Positions 47,100-57,649 of a stretch of DNA of 64,000 bases are shown in pieces. This DNA is from Gonocerus acuteangulatus (taxonomy: Eukaryota; Arthropoda; Insecta; Hemiptera; Coreidae). The notes beneath the pieces are model-generated. The model was given only the letters and a program-made list of their open reading frames with translations. It searched no databases and was not told where the DNA came from. The translations under genes were made by a program, and so were the position numbers. The stretch covers positions 146,988,337 to 147,052,336 of the forward strand of contig OX328123.1 of NCBI GenBank assembly GCA_946811695.1. Reading direction: 5' to 3'. How positions within the stretch are numbered: position 1 is the first letter of the stretch; each line of letters opens with the position of its first letter.

Positions 47100-48170
47100 A
47101 GCATACTGTGTGTATATTACAGGAGGTCTTAGAGCCGATAAAGTTATGAAATTTTACAGAGGTATTATACTACTAGATGTGAGTAAAACTTGAAATTTTC
47201 ATAATTCTACATCGAATAGTTTCTTAGATATAAGCGATCGAAAATCGGGATTTATAGGACTCACTCACTCACTCACTCATCAAAATTATTAGGCACTTCC
47301 CATGATGCTAGAGACTTGAAATTTTGCAGGATGATAGATATGAGGGTGTTATTAAAGGAAAAAATCGAAAAATCCTGAAAAGTTGTGTTTGACGCTGCTT
47401 CCGGGCCGGGGGCGTGCCAGTTTTGTACTTCCTTCGGAAACCCATCATTCCGTCCGAAACCCATGATGTGGAGTATCAAATGAATCCTCTCGGTATGAAG
47501 AACCCATATTTGATGTTTTTAGAAACATTTAGGCGCATATAGGCTTGGTAAAAATCGTACACCATCTGTTTGTCTGAATGTTTGTTCCTTATATAAATCC
47601 GAACCGTTTGATCGATTTTGACCAAACTTGGGACACAGATGGGTCATGATGTGGGGAGAATCATAGGCTAGTTAAATATCGTCTATCAGCTGTTTGCATA
47701 ACTGTTTATTCCTTATACAAATCCACACGATTTGACCGATTTTGACCAAACATTGTACACAGGTGGGTCTTTATCCGGGTAGTGTCATAGGCTAGGTCAA
47801 AATCGTCTATCAGCTGTCTGTCTGCATGATTGTTCCTACCACAAATTCACACCGTGTGACCGATTTTGACCAAACTTGGCACACAGGTGGGGTTTGGTCC
47901 GGGAAATGCACTAGGATAGGTAAAAAAAGGCCTTTCAGCTGTCTGTCTGCATGTTCGTTCCTTACACAAAATTCACACCGTTTGGCCTATTTTGACGAAA
48001 CTTGGGACACAGGTGGGTCTTGATACGGGGAATGCACTGGGATAGGTAAAAAAGGTCTTTCAGCTGTCTGTCTGCATGTTCGCTCCTTACACAAATTCAC
48101 ACCGTTTGGCCTATTTTGACCAAACTTGGCACGCAGGTAGGTCTTGATACGGGAGTGTCATATTACGAGT
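47100..48170. repeat. Diverged ~127-bp repeat, about five copies, in intron 1
   Basis: TTTGACCAAACTTGGGACAC recurs with CAGCTGTCTGTCTGCATG and GGGTCTTGATACGGG from about 47540 to 48160. Upstream (47100-47500) is transposon-like sequence (ATGTGAGTAAAACTTGAAAT; ACTCACTCACTCACTCAT). Class unknown. Confidence 0.75.
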
Positions 48171-48377
48171 ACCTATGACGTTTTGTACTTTTTGTTCCAT
48201 CGGAAAGCCATCATTCCTTCTGAACCCCATCATGTGGGGTATCAAATGAATCGTCTTGGTAAGGAGAACCTATATTTGATGTTTTAAGAAACATTTCGAT
48301 GCATCTTAACAACAACACGTGCGACTTCTTTCTTAAATGTTGTAAATAAAGTCGTAAGGGTTAAATGCATAATATAC

Positions 48378-48615
48378 TTGAAAGCAGATACTAAGTTTTT
48401 CAAAGTCATCTAAACTACAAAGTTTTGGATCACAAACCCAAAATGTATCGTCTTTGTTCTTTTCTTTTTCTTGAAGGCCTTCTACACTTTCCCTATTGAG
48501 ATCTTTATCCTCGGGATAAGGTTCCTGTGTTTTACAGTGTAATAGTTTAGTTAAGAGAGCAATCAATTTGTCCTCTAGAGTAATGTCATCTGGAAGAGCT
48601 TCTAACTTTTCTAGT
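48378..48615 (-). CDS. Candidate orphan exon inside the receptor intron
   Basis: A 238-bp minus-strand open segment lies between a possible acceptor (ATCACTAG) and a possible donor (CAA/GTATAT). It encodes LEKLEALPDDITLEDKLI, a lysine/glutamate-rich stretch and WVCDPKLCSLDDFEKLS. The composition looks like real protein, with three cysteines and no hydrophobic helix. Entry phase would fit after receptor exon 1, but it leaves in phase 0 whereas exon 2 needs phase 2. It would also break the conserved TM2-TM3 linker that exon 1 to exon 2 joins perfectly. It therefore belongs to another gene, an alternative transcript, or a relic. I do not recognise the family. Confidence 0.3.
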
Positions 48616-48780
48616 CTAGTGATTTGATGTAAGTAGGTTGATTATTGGTATCAAATATCAAGCAGTAAGGAGAACTCTATGCAGAATCCAAAGACCCTGA
48701 TTTTATATGAAGTACAAAAGCCAGTAGGTATGCGGCAACTAAATTTTATTTAATACTTAGAAAAAAGTAATGAGATCGCA

Positions 48781-49553
48781 AAAAAAAAAAAAAACATAAA
48801 TGTGAAATAGAGGCCAAGTTCCTGCCCCCACAAAGAAACACTCCCCTCCCCAAAAAGGGAGAATTATCTCCTCCTAAAACCCCCCAAAAAACGCCTTACC
48901 ATCCTACACTCCAAAAAAAGTAGTATGAGTTGGTGTATTAAGTGTACCATATTTTCAACCAAAAATATTTGCCAATACAAGGGATGATACAAGAAAGAAA
49001 TGTCCAAGTTCATTACTTAGAAGACCTCATAATTACTTACTAAGAACAGTAAAGACACCAACTGAGCTTTAAAAACAACAATAAAAATACTTATATCCAG
49101 TTACTAAAATGTCACTTTCCTCAACCAGGTATATACTTAAACTTGGCAATGTTTTTTTTTTTTAGAGTTAGAGAGAAAACTAAACATTGCCAAGTTTAAG
49201 AATATACCTGGTTGAGGAAAGTGATATTTTAGTAATTGGATATAAGTATTTTTATTGTTGTTTTTAAAGCTCAGTTGAAGTGTCTTTACTGTTCTTAGTA
49301 AGTAATTATGAGGTCTTCTAAGTAATGAACTTGGACATTTATTTCTTGTATCATCCCTTGTATTGGCAAATATTTTTGGTTGAAAATATGGTACACTTAA
49401 TACACCAACTCATACTACTTTTTTTGGAGTGTAGGATGGTAAGGCGTTTTTGGGGGGTTTTAGGAGGAGATAATTCTCCCTTTTTGGGGAGGGGAGTGTT
49501 TCTTTGTGGGGGGAGGAACTTGGCCTCTATTTCACATTTATGTTTTTTTTTTT
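48781..49553. mobile_element. Foldback element: ~370-bp inverted arms, ~30-bp loop
   Basis: 48790-49154 and 49183-49550 are near-perfect reverse complements (e.g. AAACTTGGCAATGTTT at 49139 and AAACATTGCCAAGTTT at 49183; GAGGCCAAGTTCCTGCCCCC and its complement near 49510). A few substitutions and one- to two-base length differences show the arms have aged. There is no coding sequence. It lies in receptor intron 1, so a pre-mRNA crossing it would fold into a long hairpin. Confidence 0.9.
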
Positions 49554-49629
49554 TGGGATGTTGTTCTTTTGAATGTTCATAAGCCCTGCAATTCAGGAAA
49601 GGGGCACTCCCTGATAAAAATATGTCCCA

Positions 49630-49861
49630 TTAAAACTTAAGGGTGGGTTTACACTTGCTAGTTATTGCAGGATATTTATATCAGAGAGAAATTGCGAATA
49701 TTGAAAACCCATGTAAAATGTATGTCGGCAATAAATTGCTCATGGTAGAATTTATTACAGACATACATTTTACATGGGTTTTCATTAGTCGCAATTTCTC
49801 TCTGATATAAATATCCTGCAATAACTAGCAATTGTAAACCTACCCTAAGATAAGTTTTAAA
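49630..49861. mobile_element. ~230-bp stem-loop MITE
   Basis: TTAAAACTTAAGGGTGGG at the left is mirrored by CCTACCCTAAGATAAGTTTT at the right. Complementarity runs inward for ~95 bp (GCAGGATATTTATATCAGAG; AACCCATGTAAAATGTATGT) around a loop near 49740. Target duplication unclear because the flanks are A/T-rich. Confidence 0.85.
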
Positions 49862-50100
49862 ATTGTATTATAATTTTGCTAAGTAATAAGAAATTGTTTA
49901 TGTTAAAATAAATCTAAATCGTACAATAATTTTGTTTATTCCATAAGAAATAGTTTACGTTAGGATAAGTTTTGATTGTATAGCACTTTTTTTTATTTTT
50001 TTTTATTTATTTTTTTTTTATTTTATAAGAAATTGTTTATGCTAAGATAAGTCTTAAATTATATAATAATTCTGTTTATTTTATAAGAAATTGTTTATTT
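49862..50100. repeat. Degenerate ~80-bp tandem repeat
   Basis: Three to four copies of TAAGAAATTGTTTATGTTA with TAATTTTGTTTATT. Words resemble the right end of the adjacent MITE. Confidence 0.6.
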
Positions 50101-50279
50101 TGTATATTAGGAAAAAATCGATAACAACATGAATGTGAAGTATTTCATACACACAAGATATGCCCAATTGGCATGGGTTGTGCAGAAAAATAAATAAATA
50201 AACTCCCTAACCACAGGGATACTTTGGTGAGGAAACAATAAAATAAAAGCCCTGCAATTCGAGATATTTGGTCGAAGGA

Positions 50280-51398
50280 CGGTAGAATCACAATGTGCAT
50301 TCAAAATGGTATATTGTACTGCCTGTATGCTGATAATTTATTGATTTAAAATTCATCAAAACCATTTCATGAAACACATAACGATATTGAACAAGCCATA
50401 CACAAGCTACAGAGTTGGAACTCATAGACTGGTTTCACATTATCCTTGGAGAAATCCAAGAGTATATTATTCACAAAGAAAAACCAATTGTTTTGGACCA
50501 AATCCAACAATTTCACAATCTCACAAATGCAGAAAACAGAAAGTTTTTAGGACTTACATTTCACAAGAAACTTACATGGTTACCCCATATTAAAGAACTT
50601 GTTACTAGTTGTAAGAAATTTTTAAACCTTTTAAAAGTCCTTTCAAACACAAAATGGGGTGCTGACAGATCTCTCATACTTACATTCTATCGTGCTTATA
50701 CCAGATCTTTACTGGACTACAGGTGTATAGCAAAACAACACTTAAACAATTAGACTCAATACATAATGCGGTTATAATATTTGCAACAGGAGCATACAGA
50801 TCAAGCCCAACTGTAAGCATTTATGTTGAGTCTGGCGAACTTACATTGGAGCTCAGACGTGAAATCTTGGAATTAAATTATATTCAAAAAATCTCAATTT
50901 TTAAATACACCATGCGTAAATTGCTTTCTGCATAACTAATACTAGGACTTATACAACAGAAAATGACCTAAACAAAAACCCTTAATTATACGGCTTTTCG
51001 AAAACAGACAGACTCAACAAATTCTACAAACTCCTACTAACACAAATAAAAACTTGACGTTTCTACCTTGGGAACTTGGGAATTTCAGCATAAATTTATC
51101 ATTATCAAAAATGAAAAAGATTGATCCACAATCAACGGCTTTCTACAAGACATTATTCGCATTAATAAAAAGTTAAAATGCAGACAATTTAAACATATTC
51201 ACCGATGGGTTCAAAACAAAATTTGGTACTTGTTCTGCTGCCGTAGTAGGTTCGCAAATATTTAAACAAAAGCTCTCAAACAGTGCAAGCATTTATACTG
51301 CAGAATTGCAAGCAATCCTATTAGCTCACAACAACCTATTTGTAGACAGTGTAACGTTTCAATGACAGTAAAACGCCTACTAACGGAATGCAAAATAT
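50280..51398 (+). pseudogene. Older Jockey-like ORF2 remnant (RT C-terminus, RNase H start), interrupted by the LINE
   Basis: Plus-strand fragments, over several frames, read LYADNLLI (the YADD catalytic motif with its second D changed to N, about 50323), KFLGLTFHKKLTWLPHI (about 50540), LDYRCIA, LKQLDSIHNAV and YRSSPTVSIYVESGELTLEL (about 50790-50850). RNase H block DGFKTKFGTCSAAVVG and IYTAELQAILLA follow (about 51205-51325), and then, after a deletion, CRQCNVSMTVKRLLTEC (about 51348-51395). The frame then continues beyond the inserted LINE at 56490. The product would be a LINE reverse transcriptase; here it is dead. Confidence 0.85.
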
Positions 51399-51857
51399 AG
51401 AATAGAATAATATTTATTGGCTTATAACATGGTATAGCCAAGGAATCTGGCCCATTTGGTGTTATTAGATGTTAATGGACGCGACATATATGACTAATAA
51501 TAATACTCTACATAATAAAATAACAGACATATACATATACATATAGTCTACTTAAAAATACACAATATTAAAATATGAATATATACTGTTTATGCATATA
51601 AAAAGTCAAGTTGATGATTCTACATATAGCAGAACAATAACAATACACTTCTCTCTTCTAATAGTGAATTCTCACTAAGTAATTATCACAATATTAATAA
51701 TAGATTCCCTTTTTGAATAAAAATAATAAAGAAGTAATAAAATAAACACTATATACTTATAAGTACCTATCATACATAAAATTAATACACTCCTAACTAG
51801 AAATATAATGAAAATAAATATTCTAAATTTAATCTTGGGTCTTTGCTGGAATATATC

Positions 51858-54800
51858 TTAAATTGCACAAACTTTTAATAGAAAGAAGAAGATTGAATTT
51901 AATTGATCTAAGCTATTGATAACAAGGATATTCTCTAATGATATGTAATCCCTGTTTTGTGTTATATATTTTCTCAAATATGTTGTTCTAAATGAACTCA
52001 ACGCAGGGCAGGTCAATAATAAGTGGTTTAAGCTGTGATTTATGATTTGATGACACCATCTACATATTTCTCCTGTTTTTATATGGACCACAATGTTCTT
52101 ATGGAAAAGTTTTATATTTTCATTACCCGAAATTCTTAGTTGGCTAACAAGTTTTACTTTATATATATTTGTATGGTAAGTTAAATAGTGTTGTGGCTGA
52201 GGGCTATTGAAACTACAAATAGTTCTGTAAAGAGGGCTGTAATTCGAGTTGAGGGCCTTGTCAATGTCTAAGGAATAGAGGTGGTTCTTTAGTTTTTCAA
52301 TAATTATATTTTTCTTAATCAATAAATTTGTTGGCACTGAAAAATCAAAGAAATTTTCTTCTATATAATTATTTAATGTTATTTGTTTAATTTGGGATAC
52401 CCAATTAAAGCCAAAATCACTCTTTTTGGAATCTAACTCTATGAGCCTAACAAGACATTTCCGTGGCAATCGGTTTTCAGGCATTGAAAGTATTTTTATA
52501 CAAAAATTAATTATTTTCTTCAAAACAACTTCCTTCAATGGATTTCTCCCAGATTCCAGACGGACAATATAATTAGGGGTACATTTGGGCCAGGAATACA
52601 AATACTTTAGAAATTTAAGCTGCACCGTCTCTATAGCCTCGAGGTAGTTCAGGCTCCAAATCTCGGATCCATAAAGAAGAGTTGATGAAACCATGGAATC
52701 GAATAAAATCATTTTGGTTTGCCAGGAATCGCTCTTACCTCTGTTGAGTATTTCTCTCACCTTAGCACTTGCGACTTGTGATCTCTGGATAAAGTAATTT
52801 AAAGCTTTGGAAAATTTTGCGGAGGATGAAAAAGGCACACCAAGATATGTATACGTTTTGGTGTACTCCAGTTCCTTGCCCTGCCAAAGGAGCGGTTTTA
52901 ATTTCTTTATCCGGGGTGACTTATGGAACACTAATGTTTTTGACTTTTCTGGGTTCAAGACTAATAAATTCTGAGAACAGTAAGCCTCTAGTATTTTTAG
53001 CTTTTTAAGAGCGCTGTGCCATGAAGTGCTTAGCATAACAATATCGTCCGCTAAAAGCAGCATTATAATCTCATTCCGACTATCTATTGAGATTCCCGTG
53101 GAACCAAACTTTTGAAAGAAAGATATTATATCCGCAATAAAACAAATAAAAAGAATAGGACTGAGACTTTCTCCTTGCAATAAACCAGAACTGATATTAA
53201 TTTCTTGTGACAGCTGGTTTCCTACTTTAATGTACATAGAGGCATTGTCATATAATTGTTTTAATATTCTTATTATTTTACCACCAATACCAAAATCGTA
53301 CAGCTTTTGCCAGAGGAGCTCATGGTTTATGGAGTCGAAGGCCTTCTTGAAATCAACAAATGTTGCAAATATATACTTCCCTTTTTTATTCAGATTCATG
53401 CTGATAAGGGCTGCCAGGGAGAAGATATGGTCAATGCATCCTCTACCTTGTCTAAATCCAGCCTGTTCTTCAGGGATCAGTCCTTCTTCCTCAGCCCAGG
53501 TTAAAATTCTACGAGCCAGTATAGCTGTAAATAGCTTTGTGATATTATTTATGAGCGATATTCCTCTGTAATTGTCCACATCTTTTTTATCTCCTTTTTT
53601 GTGCAATAAACTTAGTTTTGACTTTGACCAAGCACTTGGGGTTTTTTCTGTTTCCATTATGTTATTAAATAAATTCAATATGTAATGCTCCCATTCGGGG
53701 GTTAAATTTTTAAAAACCTCATACGTGATTTTATCTAAGCCAGGAGATTTATTATTTTTCGCCCGTTTCAGGCAGAAATGCAATTCCTCTATTGAAAAAG
53801 GTTCATCCAATACGGGATGTCTAACTGAGAAAAACAATTTTTCCGTTATGGTTTTATCTCCATATAAAGCCTTGTAATGCATAACCCAGGAATCAATATC
53901 TATTTCCTTATGTTGAAAACTTCTTGGCCTCAGAGATTTTACAGTTTTCCAGAACTCAGTACTGTTCTTCACATTTTGCAACTTTTTAATAACGCTCGCT
54001 CGATATTCGCGTTTTTTAATATCTATTATTGTCCTGTAATATTTTTTGCTATTAAGGTAATCTTCTAAAGAGTTTTTTGAATATTTGTTCCTTATCATGG
54101 CTCGGTACATTCGCCTTACACTCCGTTTTAATAATCGGCAGTCAAGGTCGAACCATTTATTCTTATTTGAAAAAGTATTATTATCAAAATTATATTTTTT
54201 GCTAACCATTAAACCTGATTTAGTTAAAGATTCGGTAATTGATGTGACAAAATTATTGTATAATTCATTATTATTATTTGAATAAAAATAAATACCGGTT
54301 GTCAAGATCATTTGTTCATGAAAAATTTCTATTTTGCTAGGATCCCATCTTATACCTTCCCATACTTCATAGCTTTTATCTACCCTGGTTTCCTTACTTG
54401 TTGGAGGTAGTGATATGGAAAGTGTACAAGCCAAATGATCGGAGAGCTCTGAAAATATATGCACTCTCATATCCTCCACGAAGCAAATACAATTTTCATT
54501 TATCCATATTAAATCAATCGTACTTTGACCTTTTCCAGATATGTAAGTAAATTTCCCCGGTCTATCCGACATGGATCTACCATTACAGAGATATAAACCC
54601 AGAGATTCCATAATTTCCACCAATAATTTACCTCGGTAATTTTCATTAATATGACTAACGATTCTTGTTCCATACAGGTGGCTATCTGAGAACAGGCTGT
54701 CATCTAAATCATTTAAATTTCCCACATGTCCATTAAAATCGCCACACAAAATGACACAATGATCAGGATTGTTGATTGCGTACTCAGACAAAAGATCTTC

Positions 54801-55127
54801 AAGACTATTTAAATTACTTTCGTAATCACAATCTCGGGGAAAGTATATGTTCCCTAATAATATAAATTTGTTGAGGATATGTAGTTGTATTATTATCATA
54901 TTTTGACTACATTTTACTATACTAATGTTCCTAGGATCCTTTACAATTGTTTTATTAAGGAAGGTTATAATGCCTCCGCTGGCTCTGCCATATTGTTTAG
55001 TTCTGACTGCGCTACTTGTCACAGGGATGTAATTTTCTAGAAAGGATGGAATAGTAAAATTTTCATCTGTTAACCACGTTTCGACAATACATACTGCTAA
55101 ATTATTTGATTGATTACTAATATTCAC
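51858..55127 (-). CDS. LINE ORF2: endonuclease and reverse transcriptase
   Basis: 1,089 codons from a GTG at 55127. The frame is in fact open upstream to the ORF1 stop at 55275, adding ~49 codons that include ITFCNINGYSN, the start of the apurinic-type endonuclease fold. Endonuclease motifs follow: GDFNGH (residues ~129-134) and SDHLA (~229-233). The reverse transcriptase has SPGLDKITYE (~461), YRGISLINNITK (~520), AGFRQGRG (~556), FVDFKKAFD (~590, first catalytic Asp), LLQGESLSP (~649, D to E against the usual QGDPLSP) and LLADDIVML (~691, the ADD catalytic pair). The C-terminus has a knuckle CRWCHQIINHSLNHLLLTC. There is no RNase H. The protein nicks the target and copies its own RNA onto it. 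No ATG precedes the endonuclease, so translation after ORF1 must use read-through, re-initiation or a non-AUG start. Confidence 0.93.
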   Translation of the reverse strand: MNISNQSNNLAVCIVETWLTDENFTIPSFLENYIPVTSSAVRTKQYGRASGGIITFLNKTIVKDPRNISIVKCSQNMIIIQLHILNKFILLGNIYFPRDCDYESNLNSLEDLLSEYAINNPDHCVILCGDFNGHVGNLNDLDDSLFSDSHLYGTRIVSHINENYRGKLLVEIMESLGLYLCNGRSMSDRPGKFTYISGKGQSTIDLIWINENCICFVEDMRVHIFSELSDHLACTLSISLPPTSKETRVDKSYEVWEGIRWDPSKIEIFHEQMILTTGIYFYSNNNNELYNNFVTSITESLTKSGLMVSKKYNFDNNTFSNKNKWFDLDCRLLKRSVRRMYRAMIRNKYSKNSLEDYLNSKKYYRTIIDIKKREYRASVIKKLQNVKNSTEFWKTVKSLRPRSFQHKEIDIDSWVMHYKALYGDKTITEKLFFSVRHPVLDEPFSIEELHFCLKRAKNNKSPGLDKITYEVFKNLTPEWEHYILNLFNNIMETEKTPSAWSKSKLSLLHKKGDKKDVDNYRGISLINNITKLFTAILARRILTWAEEEGLIPEEQAGFRQGRGCIDHIFSLAALISMNLNKKGKYIFATFVDFKKAFDSINHELLWQKLYDFGIGGKIIRILKQLYDNASMYIKVGNQLSQEINISSGLLQGESLSPILFICFIADIISFFQKFGSTGISIDSRNEIIMLLLADDIVMLSTSWHSALKKLKILEAYCSQNLLVLNPEKSKTLVFHKSPRIKKLKPLLWQGKELEYTKTYTYLGVPFSSSAKFSKALNYFIQRSQVASAKVREILNRGKSDSWQTKMILFDSMVSSTLLYGSEIWSLNYLEAIETVQLKFLKYLYSWPKCTPNYIVRLESGRNPLKEVVLKKIINFCIKILSMPENRLPRKCLVRLIELDSKKSDFGFNWVSQIKQITLNNYIEENFFDFSVPTNLLIKKNIIIEKLKNHLYSLDIDKALNSNYSPLYRTICSFNSPQPQHYLTYHTNIYKVKLVSQLRISGNENIKLFHKNIVVHIKTGEICRWCHQIINHSLNHLLLTCPALSSFRTTYLRKYITQNRDYISLENILVINSLDQLNSIFFFLLKVCAI

Positions 55128-55274
55128 ATTAAACAGATTTGAATAGCCATTTATATTGCAAAATGTTATATCATATGTTAGTAGGTTGTTAGTATTTTGT
55201 AATGTATTACCAATATCGATGCTTGAGGTAGATGGTCCATGTGAGGTGTCCAGTGGCTGATCTTGAAGTGTTGG

Positions 55275-56012
55275 TCAGGAAGTAGAGGGTGGCTGAGATA
55301 ACGATGGGTTAGTCATCGAGCTGGATCTAGGCCGGAACTCAAAAGCTTTAAGTTTGTCTTCAGTCTTTTTCCTCTTAAGTGCTTGAGTTTCTTCTAGTCT
55401 AGAATCGGCTTCTAATTCTTCTACTACTTTTTCGGCTTCATCCAATCGGAGATGGCTACCTCTAAATTTAAAAAATCCTCTCCTGTAGCTGGTATTTCGG
55501 TCGATCATTTTTAACTTGTTAATACATAAGTATATCCTCCTACCCTCCTCTCTGTCTTCCTCAGATCGGTCATGGCTAATCCTCCATTTATTTCTCTGAA
55601 ATTCTTCCCTCTTATCCATGATTTTGTACTTTATTTTTTGGCTATTTAAAGAAACCAATATAGGTCTAGGTTCTGGGCCCTTACCTATACGAAAACAGTC
55701 GTTAATTGCATAATCCGGAAGGGTAACACCAACAGTCTGACATATATGTTCAATTTTTTCTGTTAAGACCTCGTTTTCTGAGCGTTGGACATTAAAAATC
55801 AAAAAATTGTTTCTTCTCTTTTCTCTTCTAAGAACCTTTATTTCTTTCTCGAGAAGATTAATTTTTTCGTTTTGTTGTGCATATTTTCTTTTAAGGTCGG
55901 ATACTTCACCCAGTAAGGTATCTAACAAAGTAGTTATCGTGCCTAATGAGGATTTCGTTTCTTCATTATTTCTGTTAATGACGGCCAGTAACTCTTCGTT
56001 CGAGACAGCCAT
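55275..56012 (-). CDS. LINE ORF1: coiled-coil RNA-binding protein (L1 ORF1p-like)
   Basis: 245 codons from ATG at 56012, starting MAVSNEELLAVINRNNEETK. Residues ~20-75 form heptads rich in L, E and K (coiled coil, probably the multimerisation segment). Then NNFLIFNVQRSENE to ~residue 150 resembles the RRM-like domain (...IFNVPESE..., CFRIGKG, RPILVSLNS) of L1 ORF1 proteins, and a basic C-terminal region follows (RGFFKFRGSHLRLDEAE). There are no zinc knuckles, unlike the Jockey ORF1 at 1-1413. It should coat the element RNA. The TGA stop at 55277-55275 is followed by C and by an open frame into ORF2. Confidence 0.88.
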   Translation of the reverse strand: MAVSNEELLAVINRNNEETKSSLGTITTLLDTLLGEVSDLKRKYAQQNEKINLLEKEIKVLRREKRRNNFLIFNVQRSENEVLTEKIEHICQTVGVTLPDYAINDCFRIGKGPEPRPILVSLNSQKIKYKIMDKREEFQRNKWRISHDRSEEDREEGRRIYLCINKLKMIDRNTSYRRGFFKFRGSHLRLDEAEKVVEELEADSRLEETQALKRKKTEDKLKAFEFRPRSSSMTNPSLSQPPSTS

Positions 56013-56489
56013 TGTATATAACTAAATGTTTGGACACAGCACAAACCTCCAAAAGAAAATAGTCCCTCTACTTGAAACCAGCGGAAAAATAATTAAAATA
56101 GGCCTTAAGAGATGGCTTATCAAAGAGAGGTGCTTGACAGTTGATAAGAAGTCAGCTGAGTAGATAAGAGCTGGACTAGCCAGGGGAGATGGTAGCCAGT
56201 AGTGGGGCTAGCTGCTAGTAGTGGGGATACCTCGCTCAGTCCTGCTAGCTGATAAAGCCTACAGATCTCTATTTAGGCAAATTCTTTACTCTTTTCTAGA
56301 GGCTATGATAGTCTACCAAATCTTTAGAAATTTAACACTCACAGTCTCTGGCCTCCTTAGCAAACTTCTGCCAAAACTCAGCTCTCCTCGGTCACTCTAT
56401 ACCACTCCGAAAACGTTCAAACACAGAGACGATCTTACTTCCACAGCGGCCAGGGCCAGACTCCCAAATGCAAAATGAATGCAAAATAT

Positions 56490-56630
56490 GAGAACATCTA
56501 AAACTACCTAACAACTTACGGGAACTACTGACAGAGGGTGGCCCCTTCATTAAGGATATATTAACATTTTTACAACACAAACTACACACAAAAATTTGAT
56601 TCCAGGAAAAAATTTAGTCGCAAGCCTTTA
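56490..56630 (+). pseudogene. 3' continuation of the Jockey-like ORF2 remnant
   Basis: Directly after the LINE's 5' target-duplication copy, the plus strand reads EHLKLPNNLRELLTEGGPF and then IKDILTFLQHK, the usual C-terminus after the knuckle of Jockey-type ORF2. It is in frame with CRQCNVSMTVKRLLTEC on the other side once the LINE and one copy of the duplication are removed (one TGA at the junction). Confidence 0.85.
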
Positions 56631-56736
56631 GAAATATTATTTCGATGGCATAATAATAATATGTTTTCAATTAAGGATCTTTTTTTTTTTACTTAATATT
56701 ACTTGGCCATTAATAGAAGAACACAAAAATGTTCTC

Positions 56737-57160
56737 GATGACCTACTTTCTATTAGGTATCTATATTATTATTGTTAGGTATTATGTATCTATATTATTA
56801 ATTTTTGATGACCTATTATCTAATAGGTATCTATATTATTATTGTTAGGAATAAGGTATCTATATGATTATTTGTTGATGACCTATTATCTATAAGGTAT
56901 CTATATTATTATTGTTAGGAATAAGGTATCTATATTATTAGTTTTTGATGACCTATAATTTATTAGGTATCTATATTATTATTGTTAGGAATAAGATATC
57001 TATATTATTAGTTTTTGATGACCTATTATCTATTAGGTATGTATATTATTATTGTTAGGAATAAGGTATCTATATTATTAGTTCTTTATGACCTTTTATC
57101 TATTAGGTATCTATATTATTATTGTTAGGAATAAATATATTATTACATTATTATTTTCTA
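56737..57160. repeat. 70-bp minisatellite, ~6 copies
   Basis: TGATGACCTATTATCTATTA starts at 56736, 56806, 56876, 56946, 57016 and about 57086 (70-bp steps) with TATTATTATTGTTAGGAATA between. Copies are slightly diverged. Confidence 0.93.
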
Positions 57161-57649
57161 GTGTAATCGTTCTAATTAATTTTATTGTAGCGCCAGAGCG
57201 TCCGTCTCTAAACCCATCTAACATTTAATGGGTTTCTTCAACGACAACACAAATATGCATGATTCTGGGGTTTCCTCCAAAATAGGTCTAATTTACTGAA
57301 TTTGATGTGCTGATTCCATTACTGTAATTGGTTGTGTTCTACCTCGTACCGTTTTTGCACAATGAGTGGTTATATCTAAAATGTTTTAATGTAGTTCTGT
57401 GCAGATGGAAAGCAAAAGAAACCAGAAGACGAACAAATTATACTGATATCATAGTTGATATAAATTTGATACACAACAGTGTGCAAGTGTGTGTTTTAAA
57501 TCCATTCACTGCAAATATAGCTTTAGGAAACATACCATAACTTAAAATTACTTCTAGAAAAAGTGAAAAATGTACATAAGTGACAAGTTTGTGAAGGTTT
57601 TAACGTTATTGGCGTGTTACTAGTCCAGCAATCAGGCAACACTAAAATG
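57161..57649. other. Intron 1 sequence, no gene assigned
   Basis: Low-complexity and unassigned sequence; a 70-codon plus frame (57328-57540) has no recognisable family. Confidence 0.35.

Larger units (their letters stand above)
51386..56489 (-). mobile_element. Near-intact L1-like LINE with 13-bp target duplication
   Basis: GAATGCAAAATAT is present at 51386-51398 and 56477-56489, and the sequence outside the two copies joins into one older Jockey-like frame, fixing both ends. The element is ~5.08 kb: 5' region (56476-56013), ORF1, ORF2, then ~460 bp of 3' sequence with AATAAA and an A/T-rich (TATTC) end near 51399. A short extra AAATGCAAAAT at the 5' junction looks like filler. It lies in receptor intron 1, in the same transcriptional direction as the receptor. 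Confidence 0.93.

Noticed and set aside
46816..48615. Open stretches at 46.8-47.1 and 48.38-48.62 kb as receptor exons
   Set aside because: Exon 1 joins exon 2 directly in phase and gives the canonical TM2-TM3 linker. Inserting the 48.4-kb segment would break phase, and neither segment has receptor features.
53230..53571. Plus-strand frames within 51.9-56.0 kb
   Set aside because: Antisense shadows of the LINE ORF1 and ORF2.
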